A stretch of 64,000 nt of DNA from Cladopsammia gracilis (GCA_022457155.1 JAJGOT010000525.1:449501-513500), one strand, 5' to 3'. Shown: positions 32,401 through 40,838, counted from the stretch's first letter. Notes: generated by a model from the letters alone, not told the origin. Numbers and translations are program-made.

Positions 32401-34649
32401 ATCACAGCGACAAGTAAACACCACGCTAAATGGAGAAAAACCTTTGGACAACAAAGAAGGCAAATTTATAAGTACTGATGGATTAGTTAATAAACATTCC
32501 GTAAAAAAAATTATGTTTATCTTATTGCGGTCGATCACTTCAATTCATAAGTTGACGACGAAAGGATCCGGACGCGCATCTCCGCTCAAACGGGACTATT
32601 TTTATTCTCGCCTTATTTTCGCGACTCATTTACCAGACTAATAACTATCATTATTGCCTTTTGTACCTCTTATACTATTATTACACTGGATTTCTTTAAT
32701 ACTGTACAAGACAGGAGTTGGAATACAAGTTTTGGTTTTGAAATAAGAAAGTTCGTTGAAAGCTCTACTTCGGACAGCATCTTGTTTATTTTTTAAGCAA
32801 CCAGACGGCCGTTTCGGTGTATAATAGAATTTTTATTAGCTCAGTACAGCATGCCAAACTTCTTTGTTTGATTTAGGCATGTTTTTTTGTAAGCATGAAA
32901 TATCGGTTTTTGCCAATAGTTCGCTGTATTTGTATTGTATTCTTGTAGCAGTTGTAGGACTGCATTGTGAATGGCTTCTTCGCTCTCTACAAAGTTCACA
33001 TTTTGGTTTTAAAATTGAGAAGAACAGGAATTCGCTCTAGATAAATTTATCATTTGTGAATAGCACGTCTGTATTTTTCGCTTCAATCAAAGCTCACTAT
33101 TTTAAAAGAAAGTATACATACTAAATGAAGAAAGTACACAAACATCGTCCTTCGAAGATTCCATGCAATATCACTTCTCAGGCATGCAATTCCACGCTAA
33201 ATACCTTCGCTTCGTTAGCCAATAGGAATGCGAGTTTTCTTTGACGTATGCGATTCTATAGGAAGTGGAGTTGGGAAGAGACAATAAATAACATTGAGTT
33301 CTTTCAATGTAGGTCCAGAGTGTCTCAACTATTTTTGCAAATAGTTGTAGCATTAATTTATGTTTGACGGCCCATACACTGTTCTCATTGCAACATGACA
33401 TGCAAAGTTATAATCAAAACTTGCCTGCCAACAAAAAATCAGACTTTCCTAAGAAATCAAAATCTTGTTTAAGACTATAAGATACAGTGGCAATATCAAG
33501 CTGACCTTCAAAGAACATTGACATGATATGACTACTGTGTATACCTCCGGTGCAACCTCGTTTCCCCCACCGAGACGACCCTGGGGAGGAGGTTGACCCC
33601 CGGTGGGGAGGCCCTGCAAACACTTTGGTGGGGTGTTCGGCCGGCTTCTGAAACCATTACCAATACTAAAATGTTTCCATTTTTAGGGCCAAAATGACAA
33701 AAAACGATAACTATTTTCACTGGCAGAAGGCAAAAAAACTCAGACTATAATTTTTGAATTTTATACCAATTTTCACACCAAAACAGCTCGACAAACCATA
33801 CCCATTTGGGACGCACATACCTACATAACTCATGTAGGAAAGTAAAACCTTCCCCCCCCCCCCCCCCCCCTGGGTATGAGCTGTCTTCAGTGCCTTTCAC
33901 TGCCAACACTGACAAAGTTCAAAAGTGACTCAAAATACGAAACTTTCTTTGGTAAAATAATGAAATAAAGTACTGCTCAATCTTCTCAGTAGCTTTCATT
34001 TGAATGGTCGTCCTTAAGGATTTCATCCCGAACAACTGCGTTAAATGATCGAGTTAAGATTTGACCGGGGCATTGTAGCGGTTTGGGAGGCGCGGTGCAT
34101 TAATGGTCAGTACGCTGGACTCCGGATCGAGCGGTCCGCTTTGGAGCCCTGGGCCGGGGTCACCGTGTTGTGTTCTTGGGCAAGACACTTTACTCTCGCA
34201 GTGCGTCTCCCCGCACTGGTACATAAAAAGGCACCGGCGAATTAAATGCTGGGGGTAACCCCCGCGATGGACTAACATCCCATCCAGGGGGAGTAGAAAT
34301 ACTCCTAGTCACTTCATGCTATAGAAACGGCAGATGCGTCCCGGCCTGTATGGGCCACTAGGCTTGAATACAAGTTTACCTTTTTAGTGTAGTTGTTTTA
34401 ACAGCTGTTTTAACGTTAAAACGTGTCAATATTTGTATTTTGCTTGATTTTCAGGCAAAAGCTGGATTTGGAATGAATATCCTAGCTGTAACAGTGTTAG
34501 TGTTTTGTATCAACACGTATGGTGTTCTCATGTTTGATCTGAACAAGTTTCCAGCTTGGGCTGAAGGCGTGGCATCAACACCAACAGGAGGAGTCCCGGG
34601 CACTAGCCCGAATGTCACGCTATTTTGTCACAATGTGACGTCTACATAG
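14234..34649 (+). CDS. SLC13-family sodium-coupled carboxylate/sulfate cotransporter, 14 coding exons
   Basis: Joined coding exons: 14234-14425, 16386-16651, 17240-17411, 18963-19126, 22704-22746, 23101-23234, 23747-23866, 24594-24716, 26041-26145, 27546-27640, 29479-29588, 30644-30805, 31425-31562, 34455-34649. They total 2019 nt, i.e. 672 residues plus stop, with every junction GT-AG and phase-consistent. The family signatures are present: [20 protein letters not shown] in the first membrane helix, [12 protein letters not shown] (residues 170-181), [15 protein letters not shown], and [13 protein letters not shown] (SNV at 547-549); the paired SN(T/V) hairpins bind sodium and substrate in this family. 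Two sequons lie at the extracellular C-terminus (N661, N668). Expected role: plasma-membrane Na+-coupled uptake of di/tricarboxylates, less likely sulfate. Vertebrate SLC13 proteins have about 570-630 residues; the excess lies in the N-terminus and in the loop coded by exons 3-5. Start chosen at 14234; an in-frame ATG at 14192 precedes a likely splice acceptor. Confidence 0.9.
14637..14838. mobile_element. ~200-bp MITE with CCGCACAC termini
   Basis: Left end CCGCACACTAG, right end GAGTGTGCGG, with subterminal GATTTTTTGTC/GACAAAAAGC. Internal palindromes (ttttgtcagctgacaaaa). It lies in intron 1. Confidence 0.6.
15096..15694 (-). other. Two abutting anonymous reading frames in SLC13 intron 1
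   Basis: On the - strand a 104-codon frame (15694-15380) is followed by a 95-codon frame (15383-15096). Neither resembles a family I recognise. The second has no ATG at its start, the codon composition is AT-driven, and no splice or Kozak context supports them. They are probably chance frames or an old repeat. Confidence 0.2.
15791..15922. mobile_element. 132-bp TAGCCTG-type foldback
   Basis: Left end TAGCCTGCGTGGCAGG, right end CCTGCCACGCCGGCTA; flanks share GATGGCA. Same TAGCC...GGCTA architecture as the elements at 11717 and 48801. Confidence 0.7.
16386..16651 (+). CDS. SLC13-like exon 2
   Basis: Acceptor cttcag; begins [18 protein letters not shown], a highly conserved family stretch, and runs through [15 protein letters not shown] and [20 protein letters not shown]. 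Donor cg|gtaggt, phase 2. Confidence 0.92.
16758..16912. mobile_element. CAGTGGCGG-type foldback element, degraded copy
   Basis: Starts cagtggcggatat, is G/C-homopolymer rich, includes (CAA)9, and ends with the same tctctaacattttca block seen in the copy at 23899-24047. Confidence 0.5.
17240..17411 (+). CDS. SLC13-like exon 3 (first SN-T sodium motif)
   Basis: Acceptor ctctttag; encodes [20 protein letters not shown] and the following TTAMMVPI, then the start of the cytoplasmic loop. Donor gag|gttagt, phase 0. Confidence 0.92.
17800..17905 (+). repeat. ~110-bp repeat family, single copy
   Basis: Contains the family phrases ggtcacactttaggatttca and gaaagtactgctcagtagct. It lies in intron 3. 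Confidence 0.75.
18114..18947. mobile_element. MITE with CTGGTCAAACGGCGCATGAT termini, adjoining exon 4
   Basis: Left terminus CTGGTCAAACGGCGCATGAT at 18120; its exact complement ends at 18941. The inverted repeats extend to TAAA(A)GC on both sides, with a possible TA target duplication. Inner copies of the terminus (about 18501-18520) and a nested foldback (18533-18860) complicate the interior. Confidence 0.75.
18520..18873. mobile_element. Nested 328-bp foldback with tRNA-like T-arm and 13-bp TSD
   Basis: Element 18533-18860 is flanked by CGCAAGCATAATA on both sides (18520-18532 and 18861-18873). Arms of about 115 bp (18562-18677 and 18742-18860) fold back. The loop carries GGTGGGTTCGAATCCCACC (18707-18725), a perfect tRNA T-arm/B-box sequence. 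Confidence 0.8.
18963..19126 (+). CDS. SLC13-like exon 4 (cytoplasmic loop)
   Basis: Acceptor ttgctgcag; encodes 54 charged, family-variable residues ([20 protein letters not shown]...). Donor ag|gtaatt, phase 2. The acceptor sits ~15 bp from a MITE terminus. Support comes mainly from frame continuity, since the loop is poorly conserved. Confidence 0.65.
19200..21720 (+). mobile_element. Penelope-like retroelement (RT + GIY-YIG), degenerate, split by a LINE
   Basis: Within SLC13 intron 4. The RT N-part ([20 protein letters not shown] then [12 protein letters not shown], holding the first catalytic Asp) runs to about 19410. It resumes after the LINE at about 20380 with [15 protein letters not shown] and [14 protein letters not shown] short deletion there shifts the frame to [20 protein letters not shown]. 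The catalytic box reads FIND where YxDD-like is expected, so the RT is dead. Downstream, 20934-21317 codes the linker, ending [14 protein letters not shown]. The GIY-YIG endonuclease piece ([20 protein letters not shown], ~21400-21470) then follows with more frameshifts. Confidence 0.85.
19411..20378 (+). mobile_element. 5'-truncated CR1/L2-like LINE inside the Penelope element
   Basis: The reading frame to the stop at 19989 encodes the post-RT C-terminus: [49 protein letters not shown] and a WNALPGDLV motif. The element ends in a (TGTAGA)n hexamer tail at about 20356-20381, typical of this clade. The join with the upstream Penelope frame happens to be in frame. Confidence 0.85.
22021..22381. 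mobile_element. ~360-bp MITE with TCACAAGTTCCCCGCTTAAC termini
   Basis: Left TCACAAGTTCCCCGCTTAAC and its complement ending at 22381, each followed by the palindrome ACGTCCA(C/G)TGGACGT. Flanked by AT. Contains a C15 run. Intron 4. Confidence 0.8.
22704..22746 (+). CDS. SLC13-like exon 5 (43-nt micro-exon)
   Basis: Acceptor ttttcag, donor gag|gtaggt; encodes [14 protein letters not shown] and restores phase 0. Exons 4 and 5 together are 207 nt (69 codons), so joint skipping would keep the frame. Confidence 0.7.
23101..23234 (+). CDS. SLC13-like exon 6
   Basis: Acceptor accttcag; encodes [20 protein letters not shown] and [15 protein letters not shown], a family hallmark. The donor gg|gtaaat is preferred over the upstream cag|gtgaac because it joins to exon 7 as GQVNGIFPDS. 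Confidence 0.9.
23747..23866 (+). CDS. SLC13-like exon 7
   Basis: Acceptor tttttcag; encodes [20 protein letters not shown] and the hydrophobic [19 protein letters not shown]. Donor aa|gtatgt, phase 2. Confidence 0.92.
23899..24047. mobile_element. CAGTGGCGG-type foldback element
   Basis: Starts cagtggcgtatctggg and ends ctggatccgccactctg; the interior is C-rich. Intron 7. Confidence 0.65.
24594..24716 (+). CDS. SLC13-like exon 8
   Basis: Acceptor tccttttag; encodes a basic segment ([14 protein letters not shown]) followed by the conserved [14 protein letters not shown] loop. Donor tc|gtaaga. Confidence 0.88.
24864..25642. mobile_element. 771-bp element with TTAA duplication (piggyBac-type)
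   Basis: Element 24868-25638 begins AGGGACACTG and ends CAGTGTCCCT, and is flanked on both sides by TTAA, the piggyBac target signature. No transposase is visible. Contains a nested hairpin at 25371-25485 and an imperfect CCCTAAT run near 25230. Intron 8. Confidence 0.75.
25371..25485. repeat. Long hairpin nested in the TTAA element
   Basis: Arms of about 44 bp around CTAAAAACTCATTTTAAAAT (25380) and its complement (to ~25481) enclose a ~10-bp loop. Confidence 0.85.
25901..25952. repeat. Short hairpin with CCCAGGGTCTCTCTC arms
   Basis: CCCAGGGTCTCTCTCTC and GAGAGAGACCCTGGG flank a ~20-bp loop. Possibly a tiny foldback element. Confidence 0.6.
26041..26145 (+). CDS. SLC13-like exon 9
   Basis: Acceptor ttccactcag; encodes [20 protein letters not shown] and [15 protein letters not shown]. 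The donor gg|gtaagt opens the intron that holds the 34-bp minisatellite. Confidence 0.9.
26168..27411 (+). repeat. 34-bp minisatellite, about 36 copies, in SLC13 intron 9
   Basis: Unit accaccacctctacaacacc + aatgttaccaagcc (34 bp), head to tail with substitutions and a few shorter variants near the 3' end. It starts about 22 bp after the exon 9 donor. Because 34 is not a multiple of 3 and the unit lacks stops, all three forward frames stay open over long stretches. These are not genes. Confidence 0.95.
27546..27640 (+). CDS. SLC13-like exon 10
   Basis: Acceptor tttctcag; encodes [20 protein letters not shown] and [12 protein letters not shown]. Donor cag|gtgagc, phase 1. Confidence 0.9.
27948..28068. 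mobile_element. CAGTGGCGG-type foldback element
   Basis: Starts cagcggcggatccag and ends ctggatctgccactg, with a C/T-rich interior. Third copy of the family in this gene. Confidence 0.65.
28295..28565 (-). repeat. ~110-bp repeat family, two to three inverted copies
   Basis: Read on the - strand it contains the family phrases (tacagacttaaaag, cattgtacaatgacaaacagt, ctttcatttgaatag) in tandem. Diverged relative to the copies at 34.8 and 58.4 kb. Intron 10. Confidence 0.65.
29479..29588 (+). CDS. SLC13-like exon 11
   Basis: Acceptor ttgcacag; encodes [20 protein letters not shown] and AMAKACK (family PW-x2-LLLGGGFALAKG). Donor aag|gtaaat. Confidence 0.9.
29589..30643. other. SLC13 intron 11, no recognisable element
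   Basis: AT-rich intron sequence. No coding, inverted repeat or family repeat was recognised. Confidence 0.5.
30644..30805 (+). CDS. SLC13-like exon 12 (second SN-V sodium motif)
   Basis: Acceptor tttttttag; encodes [20 protein letters not shown], a helix, then [20 protein letters not shown]. Donor gtg|gtgagt. Confidence 0.92.
31425..31562 (+). CDS. SLC13-like exon 13
   Basis: Acceptor ttttttcag; encodes [20 protein letters not shown] and [20 protein letters not shown], strongly conserved in the family. Donor atg|gtatat. Confidence 0.92.
31918..32084. mobile_element. ~167-bp near-perfect hairpin MITE
   Basis: Outer ends GCATATGCAATAG...CGCATATG; inner arms GAAAAATTCATTGCC, GAATTCCACGTTAAATTTCA and CGATATCG are complementary around a ~7-nt loop. 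Intron 13. Confidence 0.8.
32085..34061. other. SLC13 intron 13, mostly anonymous sequence
   Basis: No gene is supported. Contains a C19 run (33852-33870), a G/C-rich stretch near 33550-33620, and a partial ~110-bp family copy at 33955-34032. Confidence 0.5.
34062..34385 (+). mobile_element. tRNA-derived SINE with conserved invertebrate core
   Basis: The tRNA-like head (ggcgcggtgcattaatggtc agtacgctggactcc) has an A-box-like segment; the B-box position reads tttggagccc, mutated from a GGTTCGAGCCC form. It is followed by the core ttcttgggcaagacactttac and a tail catcccatccagggggagta. This core is shared by a widespread invertebrate SINE family, by memory of the Nin-type domain. Intron 13. Confidence 0.7.
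34455..34649 (+). CDS. SLC13-like exon 14 (C-terminus and stop)
   Basis: Acceptor gattttcag; encodes the last helix ([20 protein letters not shown]) and an extracellular tail with two N-glycosylation sequons, NVT at residues 661-663 and 668-670. Stop TAG at 34647. Confidence 0.9.
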   Translation, partial: AKAGFGMNILAVTVLVFCINTYGVLMFDLNKFPAWAEGVASTPTGGVPGTSPNVTLFCHNVTST

Positions 34650-34844
34650 GGCGCATGTCCAAAGTTCATGACTGGCGCACATTAATTGTCATTTTTAAAC
34701 AGCGCCCACGTTCTAAACTATAAAAAGCTTGAACAATAGATAAACCCAACCTCATTTTAAGGTGAACCTCATTATACAAAGTGAGAGCCTCATTATACAG
34801 CATGATAAACAATATCATCGATAAGAAATACACTGAAAATAGAA
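34650..34844 (+). other. Immediate 3' flank of SLC13 gene
   Basis: Presumed start of the 3' UTR. No AATAAA was found in this stretch. Confidence 0.4.
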
Positions 34845-35144
34845 CTAGTCACACTTTATGGGATCGTTTTATCCGATGACACTGAAATGTTCAGTTGAAC
34901 TACCTTGTACGGCATAATAAACAGTACCACAGGAAAGTACTGCTCAGTAGCTTTCATTTGAATGGTCACACTTTAGGATTTCATTCACAGATTCAAAAGT
35001 TAGAACTACCTCAGTGCGCAGCATAATAATTAATAGTACCTACACAGGAAAGTACTGCTCAGTACTTGAATGGTCACACTTTAGGATTTCATCCACAGAC
35101 TTAAAAGTTAGAACCACCTTTGACAGCATAATAAACAGTAGCAA
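34845..35144 (+). repeat. ~110-bp tandem repeat family downstream of SLC13
   Basis: About three copies (108-118 bp spacing). Each has cactttaggatttcat, aaaagttagaac, gcataataaacagta and ggaaagtactgctcagta. It continues at 35335-35460 after a LINE insertion. Confidence 0.85.
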
Positions 35145-35349
35145 AGGAAAGTACTGCTTTTTTTAAAATTTAACAATACTTTAATATATTCTTACATTGC
35201 AATAAATGATTGAACTTGTAATAAATTAGCCTTTAGGTTAAACTTGTTGATTACTTCGGATGGAGATAGGAAAAAACCGGATTCATTTACAAGGTCATTG
35301 ACGTAGCGAAGATTACTTATATACCACTGTTTATAGGAAAGTACTGCTT
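35145..35349 (-). mobile_element. 175-bp 5'-truncated L1/Tx1-like LINE with 15-bp TSD
   Basis: Element 35160-35334 is flanked by AGGAAAGTACTGCTT on both sides and has its A-tail (T run) at the left. The - strand codes WYISNLRYVNDLVNESGFFL and SPSEVINKFNLK, a LINE ORF2 C-terminal segment. Confidence 0.85.
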
Positions 35350-35471
35350 GGTATCTTTCACTCAGAAAGAACACAAAGAACACAGTTATGGATCAGTACA
35401 TCCACAGTACTAAAAGAACCAACTGCATAAACATACTGTACAAAGAGCATTCATCTGAATGTTTACACCCT

Positions 35472-35695
35472 TAGATAGATAGATAGATAGAAACTTTATT
35501 AAAGTGTCAAAAGCCATCTAGCTAGGAAAAAAATCCCTTACTAATTTGGGACACCAATTAGGGAAAAATTTACAAACTAAAAACTATATACAGTAATATA
35601 TAAAAAATCTACAGTTATCTAATTGCAAGATTTGTAATAAAAATATATATAAAAATCAAGAGGAACAGAGGCTACAGCCTGCGCAGCCATCATCT
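35472..35695 (-). mobile_element. LINE 3' end with (ATCT)n tail
   Basis: The - strand ends ...CTTTAATAAAGTTT(CTAT)n, a polyadenylation-like signal plus microsatellite tail. No coding remains. Confidence 0.6.
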
Positions 35696-35699
35696 AAAA

Positions 35700-36470
35700 G
35701 TTCACTTATATTGAATTGGCGTATCTTGCCTTTGAACGACATTTTAATGTCAGCAGATCTTTACTCTTCTGGTAAAAATAGCTTCTACTCTAATCTTATA
35801 AAGATATCCGAATTCTATAATTTGCCTGATTTTGAACCTTTTTTCTTAACTGACACTAAAATCAAACATTATGTAAACTTAACGCAACAAAAATATATCC
35901 TAAATTGGCGACATACCATTCAACACTCTAAGAAACTCGAATTCTATAATATCTTTAAGAACGAATATATGCCTTCTCATTACTTAGACCTTACAAGGAA
36001 ATCAAATGACAGAAAACAATTAGTAAAATTTCGTATAAGTAATCATAAATTAATGATTGTAATTGGTAGATATGAACAAATCACAAGAGATGATAGATTG
36101 TGCCCTACTTGTGGAGGTAATGAAATTGAAGATGAAATTCACTTCCTTTTTCATTGTCCTAAATACTCAATTCTTAGGGACGGATTTTATAGGAAAATAG
36201 GGTATCACCTACCAAATATAAAACAGTTATCTCCTTCAGAAGTAACCAATGAATTAATGAACTCTCGTAATTATTTTGTAAATATTCAATTATTGAAATT
36301 CATTCTGTCATGCTTAGATTTCCGCAATAATCAAATTATCAATCCAGACTGATGTATCTTAATTGTACTTTCCCTTTCTTTGTTATACTATTGTATTTTT
36401 TTTTGTTATGTTGTAATGCTTTGCAATACTGTAAGGATTTATAGTCATGCAAATAAAGCTAATTGTTGAT
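35700..36470 (+). pseudogene. LINE ORF2 C-terminal fragment with RT-associated zinc-binding motif
   Basis: The frame 35711-36352 (213 codons) codes the region after RT, ending in a zinc-binding module CPTCGGNEIEDEIHFLFHC (C-x2-C...H-x3-HC), which is characteristic of LINE polyproteins. The stop at 36350 is followed by an A/T-rich 3' UTR with AATAAAGC near 36450. 5'-truncated: no RT catalytic motif. Confidence 0.75.
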
Positions 36471-36474
36471 TCCA

Positions 36475-36810
36475 GGGTTGTGACGTCCCTAATACTCTTG
36501 GGTAGTTTTGTCCATAGCCTAGGCCCTAGATATCTAATAGAGTGCTTGCCGTAGATGACGGTTTCGTACCTGTGTATAGAGAAATCTGCTTGCCTCAAAT
36601 TATAATTACTATTTGGTTTTTTAAAGATGTTACTTATATATGCAAGGCACAGTTTATGCTTTACTTTATACATGAGGGTGCACTGGTCCTGTAAGCGTCT
36701 ATTTTAGTAGGGTTGGCAGATCTGCCTTCTCTAATAATTGTTCGTAACTAGAGTTATTGTCCTTGAAAACCGCCCTAAGTCCTCTTTCTTGTAGTCTTTC
36801 AAGCTTCAGG
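36475..36810 (-). pseudogene. CR1/L2-like LINE C-terminal fragment
   Basis: The - strand codes a frameshifted LERLQERGLRAVFKDNN..., then YNLRQADFSIHRYETVIYGK and LGPRLWTKLPKSIRDVTTLE, the conserved tail of CR1/L2 LINE proteins. It is joined head-on to the + strand LINE. Confidence 0.8.
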
Positions 36811-38300
36811 TTACGGCTCGTAAATATCCATATACAGTGCAATAGACCGTATGACTCAAAATGTTGGAACCCCTAAAAGACGACGAAAAGGTTGAGTGAC
36901 ACTGTAGGAGTGTAAGCAACGCAACTATTTTCTTGCAGTAATGTGAAGAATGGATCCGTTAAAGAAATGTTCCGACATTTAAGTACCTTTTTAACAGAAA
37001 ACTAAACTCGAAATAGTTTTAAGAGTCATATTGTGTTTCTGTGTTGTCCAATATGTTAACCTTCGGTATGATATGATAACAGCAATATCAGCAATTAGTA
37101 CTACCCAATACATTGTAAACGAAAGTAATGTCAATAAAATTAAGAGCTTTTTGGAAGTCTTAGCTGCCCAATACATCGTATCATAGTTTTCCATCATAGC
37201 TGAAATCATTTAAACATGGCGGATCATCCCAAGCAAATTTTTTCCGGTGGTTAACTCAGTATTAACAAATTAACCAGCAAAACCTCTATTAAGAGGACAC
37301 CTCTATTAAGGGGACACTTCTTCTGCTCCCGAGTGTTTCCCCTTAATGGAGTTTCATCTGTATGTCTCAATTCATTTATGTTGTCGACCACGTTTCTATT
37401 AACATTTGCGGACAAACAGTTTAACGGTCTACTGACTGACCGCCTGCATGATGTTAAAATGCCATTAAACGCATTGAAACGTATCATCTTCGATACTCTA
37501 TCTGAACTGTAAACGTTCTCTTCCACCGAGCCGTAATGCCGTAATGTAACTAGAAAAGGGTGTAAGGTAAATAAATAGTTTTTCTAATCACCACATAAAC
37601 AAATCCAGTAATCAGAACACCGTCTCCCCCCCCCCCCCTCCCTCCCCCTTAGTGAGGGTCCATTATGTGTGAGTTGCCTAACTTCAATCTCACTTGTATC
37701 TAGTTTAAAAAGCAAGGTGTATATCCAAACGATAGCCTCTCAGATTGAATTAGGTACGTTTACTTCACGTTACAAATCATTCCTGTTTTCTTACACCCGT
37801 GTCGACTTTACTGTACGTCTGCTCGCTTTAGCAATATTGCAGCCGAGCAGTGCGGACAATCATTTACTGCGAGAAACTCAACTATTTCTTGAGTCTTTCG
37901 ATGACTTGTCTGAATTGCTAAAATAATTCCATCGTTGAGTACGTTTCTAGCGGAAACAAAAATATTCGCAGACAAACAGTTAACGCTGTACTAACTGATG
38001 ACCCTCAGGCACTGATGGTAAAAGCGGGCGCCCTGCATGATGTAAAATTAAATGTAAAACTTAATGATGCTCATTAAACGCATCGAAACGTATCGTCTTC
38101 GAAAGTGTTTAAACTGCAAGCGATCTCTTCCACTGAGCCGAACGAATGTAACTTGAGCAAGCAAGGCATACATCCAAACGATAGCCTCAGATTGAATTGG
38201 GTACGTTTAATTTACTTCATGTTACACTGAAATCATTCCTGTTTTCTTACATGCAATGTTACAATGGTTTTTGCTCGATGGATATGCGATTTGTGGTTGA
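36805..38300 (+). repeat. Anonymous duplicated segment (copy 1)
   Basis: 36805-37925 is paralogous, in the same order, to 58944-60910: ttacggctcgta, agacgacgaaaaggttga, gttaaccttcggtatgata, aaacatggcgg, gggacacttcttctgctccc. 37930-38300 and 38870-39130 are further diverged copies of its last ~400 bp. No coding is recognised. Confidence 0.8.
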
Positions 38301-38896
38301 TAATTAATCCAGTTCACTGCACTGAAGATTAATAATATTTGCAAATTTCAACTAAAAAAAGATTTGCCTCCGCAATTTGTAAAACGTTTCCAGAATCTAT
38401 AGAACGTAAAGAATTGTGGAACAGTGGAAAGTTCAGCTGAACGTCCCACATTTTGTGTTACGAGTTATTTTCCCGTTCATGCGTTCTTTTAAAATTAATG
38501 TAAAGTTTCACTGACTGATCATAAAAGAGAGCTGCCAAGGGCATGGCGTTGGAATTTAATTTAAGATGCAAAATTTGTAAAACTGAACTTTTAACCACAC
38601 ACTCTTCCACTCAGCCGAAATTTTTTTTATAGTTTTATTTGCTTTTGGAAAATTATATAAATACAATATATTATATAATTTCACTCAGCCGAAATTGAAA
38701 CAAAAAGGAGGTGTAAAGTAAGTAAATATATATTTTTAATGAGTTATCATGAACAAAGACCAGAAATAAAAACTACTTTCAAAGCAGCTATCAGTGGATT
38801 TTTTACAGCATAGGTTCTTAACTGAGCGAGATTCCATAATTAATGATTTGCCTAATTTCACTCACTTGTATCTAGTTTAGCAAGTAAGGTGTACAT

Positions 38897-39072
38897 CCAA
38901 ACGATGACACTACTAGCTAAGGCGATCACGAAAACAAGCTCGGGGAGACTGGAGCGAGCGAGCGAACGACCCAAGGGGACCTACTTTCGCTCGCTCGGTC
39001 GATCTCCGATCGCGTGATTTGCTCGCCCACTCGACTATCCAGAGAGGAAATGCTAGCAGTCTCCCAAACGAT
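38897..39072. mobile_element. 158-bp element with 9-bp TSD
   Basis: Element 38906-39063 has ends GACACTACTAGC...GCTAGCAGTCTC and is flanked by CCAAACGAT on both sides. It contains GCGAGCGAGCGAACGA / TTCGCTCGCTCG inverted motifs. Confidence 0.8.
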
Positions 39073-39818
39073 AGCGTCAGATTGAATAAGGTACGTTTAC
39101 TTCATGTTACAGATCATTTCTGTTTTCTTACATGAACTGTTAATATGGTTCTCTCGATTGACATCGATTTTTGGTTGATGATTAATCCAGTTCACTGCAC
39201 TTAATGATGAAAAATCTTTCAACTAAAATCAAAAAGCCATCTCGTGAATACAAAACAACGTAAGTCCACAGATCGATTTTAATTGTCCATACTGAGTTTG
39301 AGGGCAAAGAATATGAAGAGTAAAACAGATTTAAAACGACCAAACCATCTAAGCGTCACATAAACATGCATTGTGTGAAACGAGACTGTCAATACTGTGG
39401 AATTAAAAAAAGTTAACAAATCTCAGTGATCGAGTGAGCATTTGCGTATTAATCGCCGTATACAAGATAAAAAGACCTGCTTCCGAAATGCGCAAAACGG
39501 TTCTAGATTCTATAAAATGCGAAGTCGGAATAGTAGATTATGGGCTATTTTCCGTTCTGGCGTTCTTAAGTAAATTAATGCGGGATTGAACCGAGTCGAG
39601 CTTCACTGACCGAGCGTAAAAGCATTGGAAATTGACATTGGAAATTAAAATTGTAAAACTTTTAAAAACGCCGCTTATTAAATCTCATTGAAGCATGTCG
39701 TCTTCTAAACTCGGTGAGGATGATAAAAGGAGGAATGAGTTTGTGGAATGGCATGTGGGCAGGCATGACTTGCAGAATGGCACAATTATGTGGAATATAA
39801 ATTTTGCTGGATTATTAT

Positions 39819-40150
39819 GGACGGATCATTAGAAACGTTATGGGGGGATGGGCCAAATACAAAAATATTCGTGCAAGGGAAAATTTCAAAAAAAAATCAT
39901 GCACAGCAACTGACCAACACAAAAGAAGAAGACGAAGAAGAAGAAGAAGAAGAAGAAGAAGAAGAAGAAGAAGAAGAAGAAGAAGAAGAAGAAGAAGAAG
40001 AAGAAGAAGAAGAAGAAGAAGAAGAAGAAGAAGAAGAAGAAGAAGACTTAAACGCAAAAAAAATCCTGCTCAGCCAATCTTAATAAAAAAAAATCCTGCA
40101 AGCTGAAAAATACCCACCCCCCTCCCCATAATTTTTCTAATGGTCCGTCC
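39819..40150. mobile_element. MITE with GGACGGA(T/C)CATTAGAAA termini carrying (GAA)n
   Basis: Left GGACGGATCATTAGAAACGT and right complement ending at 40150, followed inward by ttatggggggatggg-type sequence. The interior is dominated by a GAA repeat. Confidence 0.8.
39934..40046 (+). repeat. Pure (GAA)~38 microsatellite
   Basis: Uninterrupted GAA/TTC over about 113 bp. All frames are trivially open (poly-Glu, poly-Arg/Lys, poly-Leu on the other strand) and are not genes. It lies ~0.8 kb upstream of ABCC exon 1. Confidence 0.97.
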
Positions 40151-40838
40151 CTTAACTGTAAAAAAGTAAAATGAAAAACATGCCTTTTTTCGCGCCAATT
40201 CGCAACAGTAGCCGCTGCTTTTGATGTCGCGGGCTTGACCGAACACGACAAAAATAAAGCAAAACGGAATCGTGGATGTTTATGCTCTGTTTGTTTTTCT
40301 TCGGTCTTTCTGGGCTGTAACTGATCTTTTGTAATTGGTCAGTTGCGATTACTTTGGCTTTGATTTTATGACACATATAATTTTAATTGATTAAATACCC
40401 CCGTTTATTATATCAAGCAAATAGCTTGTATCAATAGCGGGAAGCCAGACTGCACTTAGCCATTTAGTCAAGAATATCAGTTGAGTGCCTCCAAGCAGAT
40501 AAAAATAGGGCAATATTTTTTAACTTCATAACCTAAATTGATTTTACATGGAGTATGTGGTTTGACATTTTATATTTACAGCTATTTTTGCAGTGTGATA
40601 CAGGAATGGGGGGATATGGGCTTCACTGCATCATTCTTTTTAATTACATTGTTTTGTAAAGGGATCATTAAATTTTGTTGGGATTAGGGATCACAAAAAT
40701 TTTGGGATCATGGATGAGAAGAATGGGTAAAAAAAGGATCCTTGAATAAAAAAATACCTCCTCATGACCCTACTATTTAGTAGAGAATGAATTCACAAAT
40801 GCAATGTACTGGTTGCTTTGCCTTTTGTCAACAGGAAG

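Noticed and set aside
39804..40106. Poly-Glu, poly-Arg and poly-Leu reading frames
   Set aside because: Translation of the (GAA)n microsatellite in its different frames.
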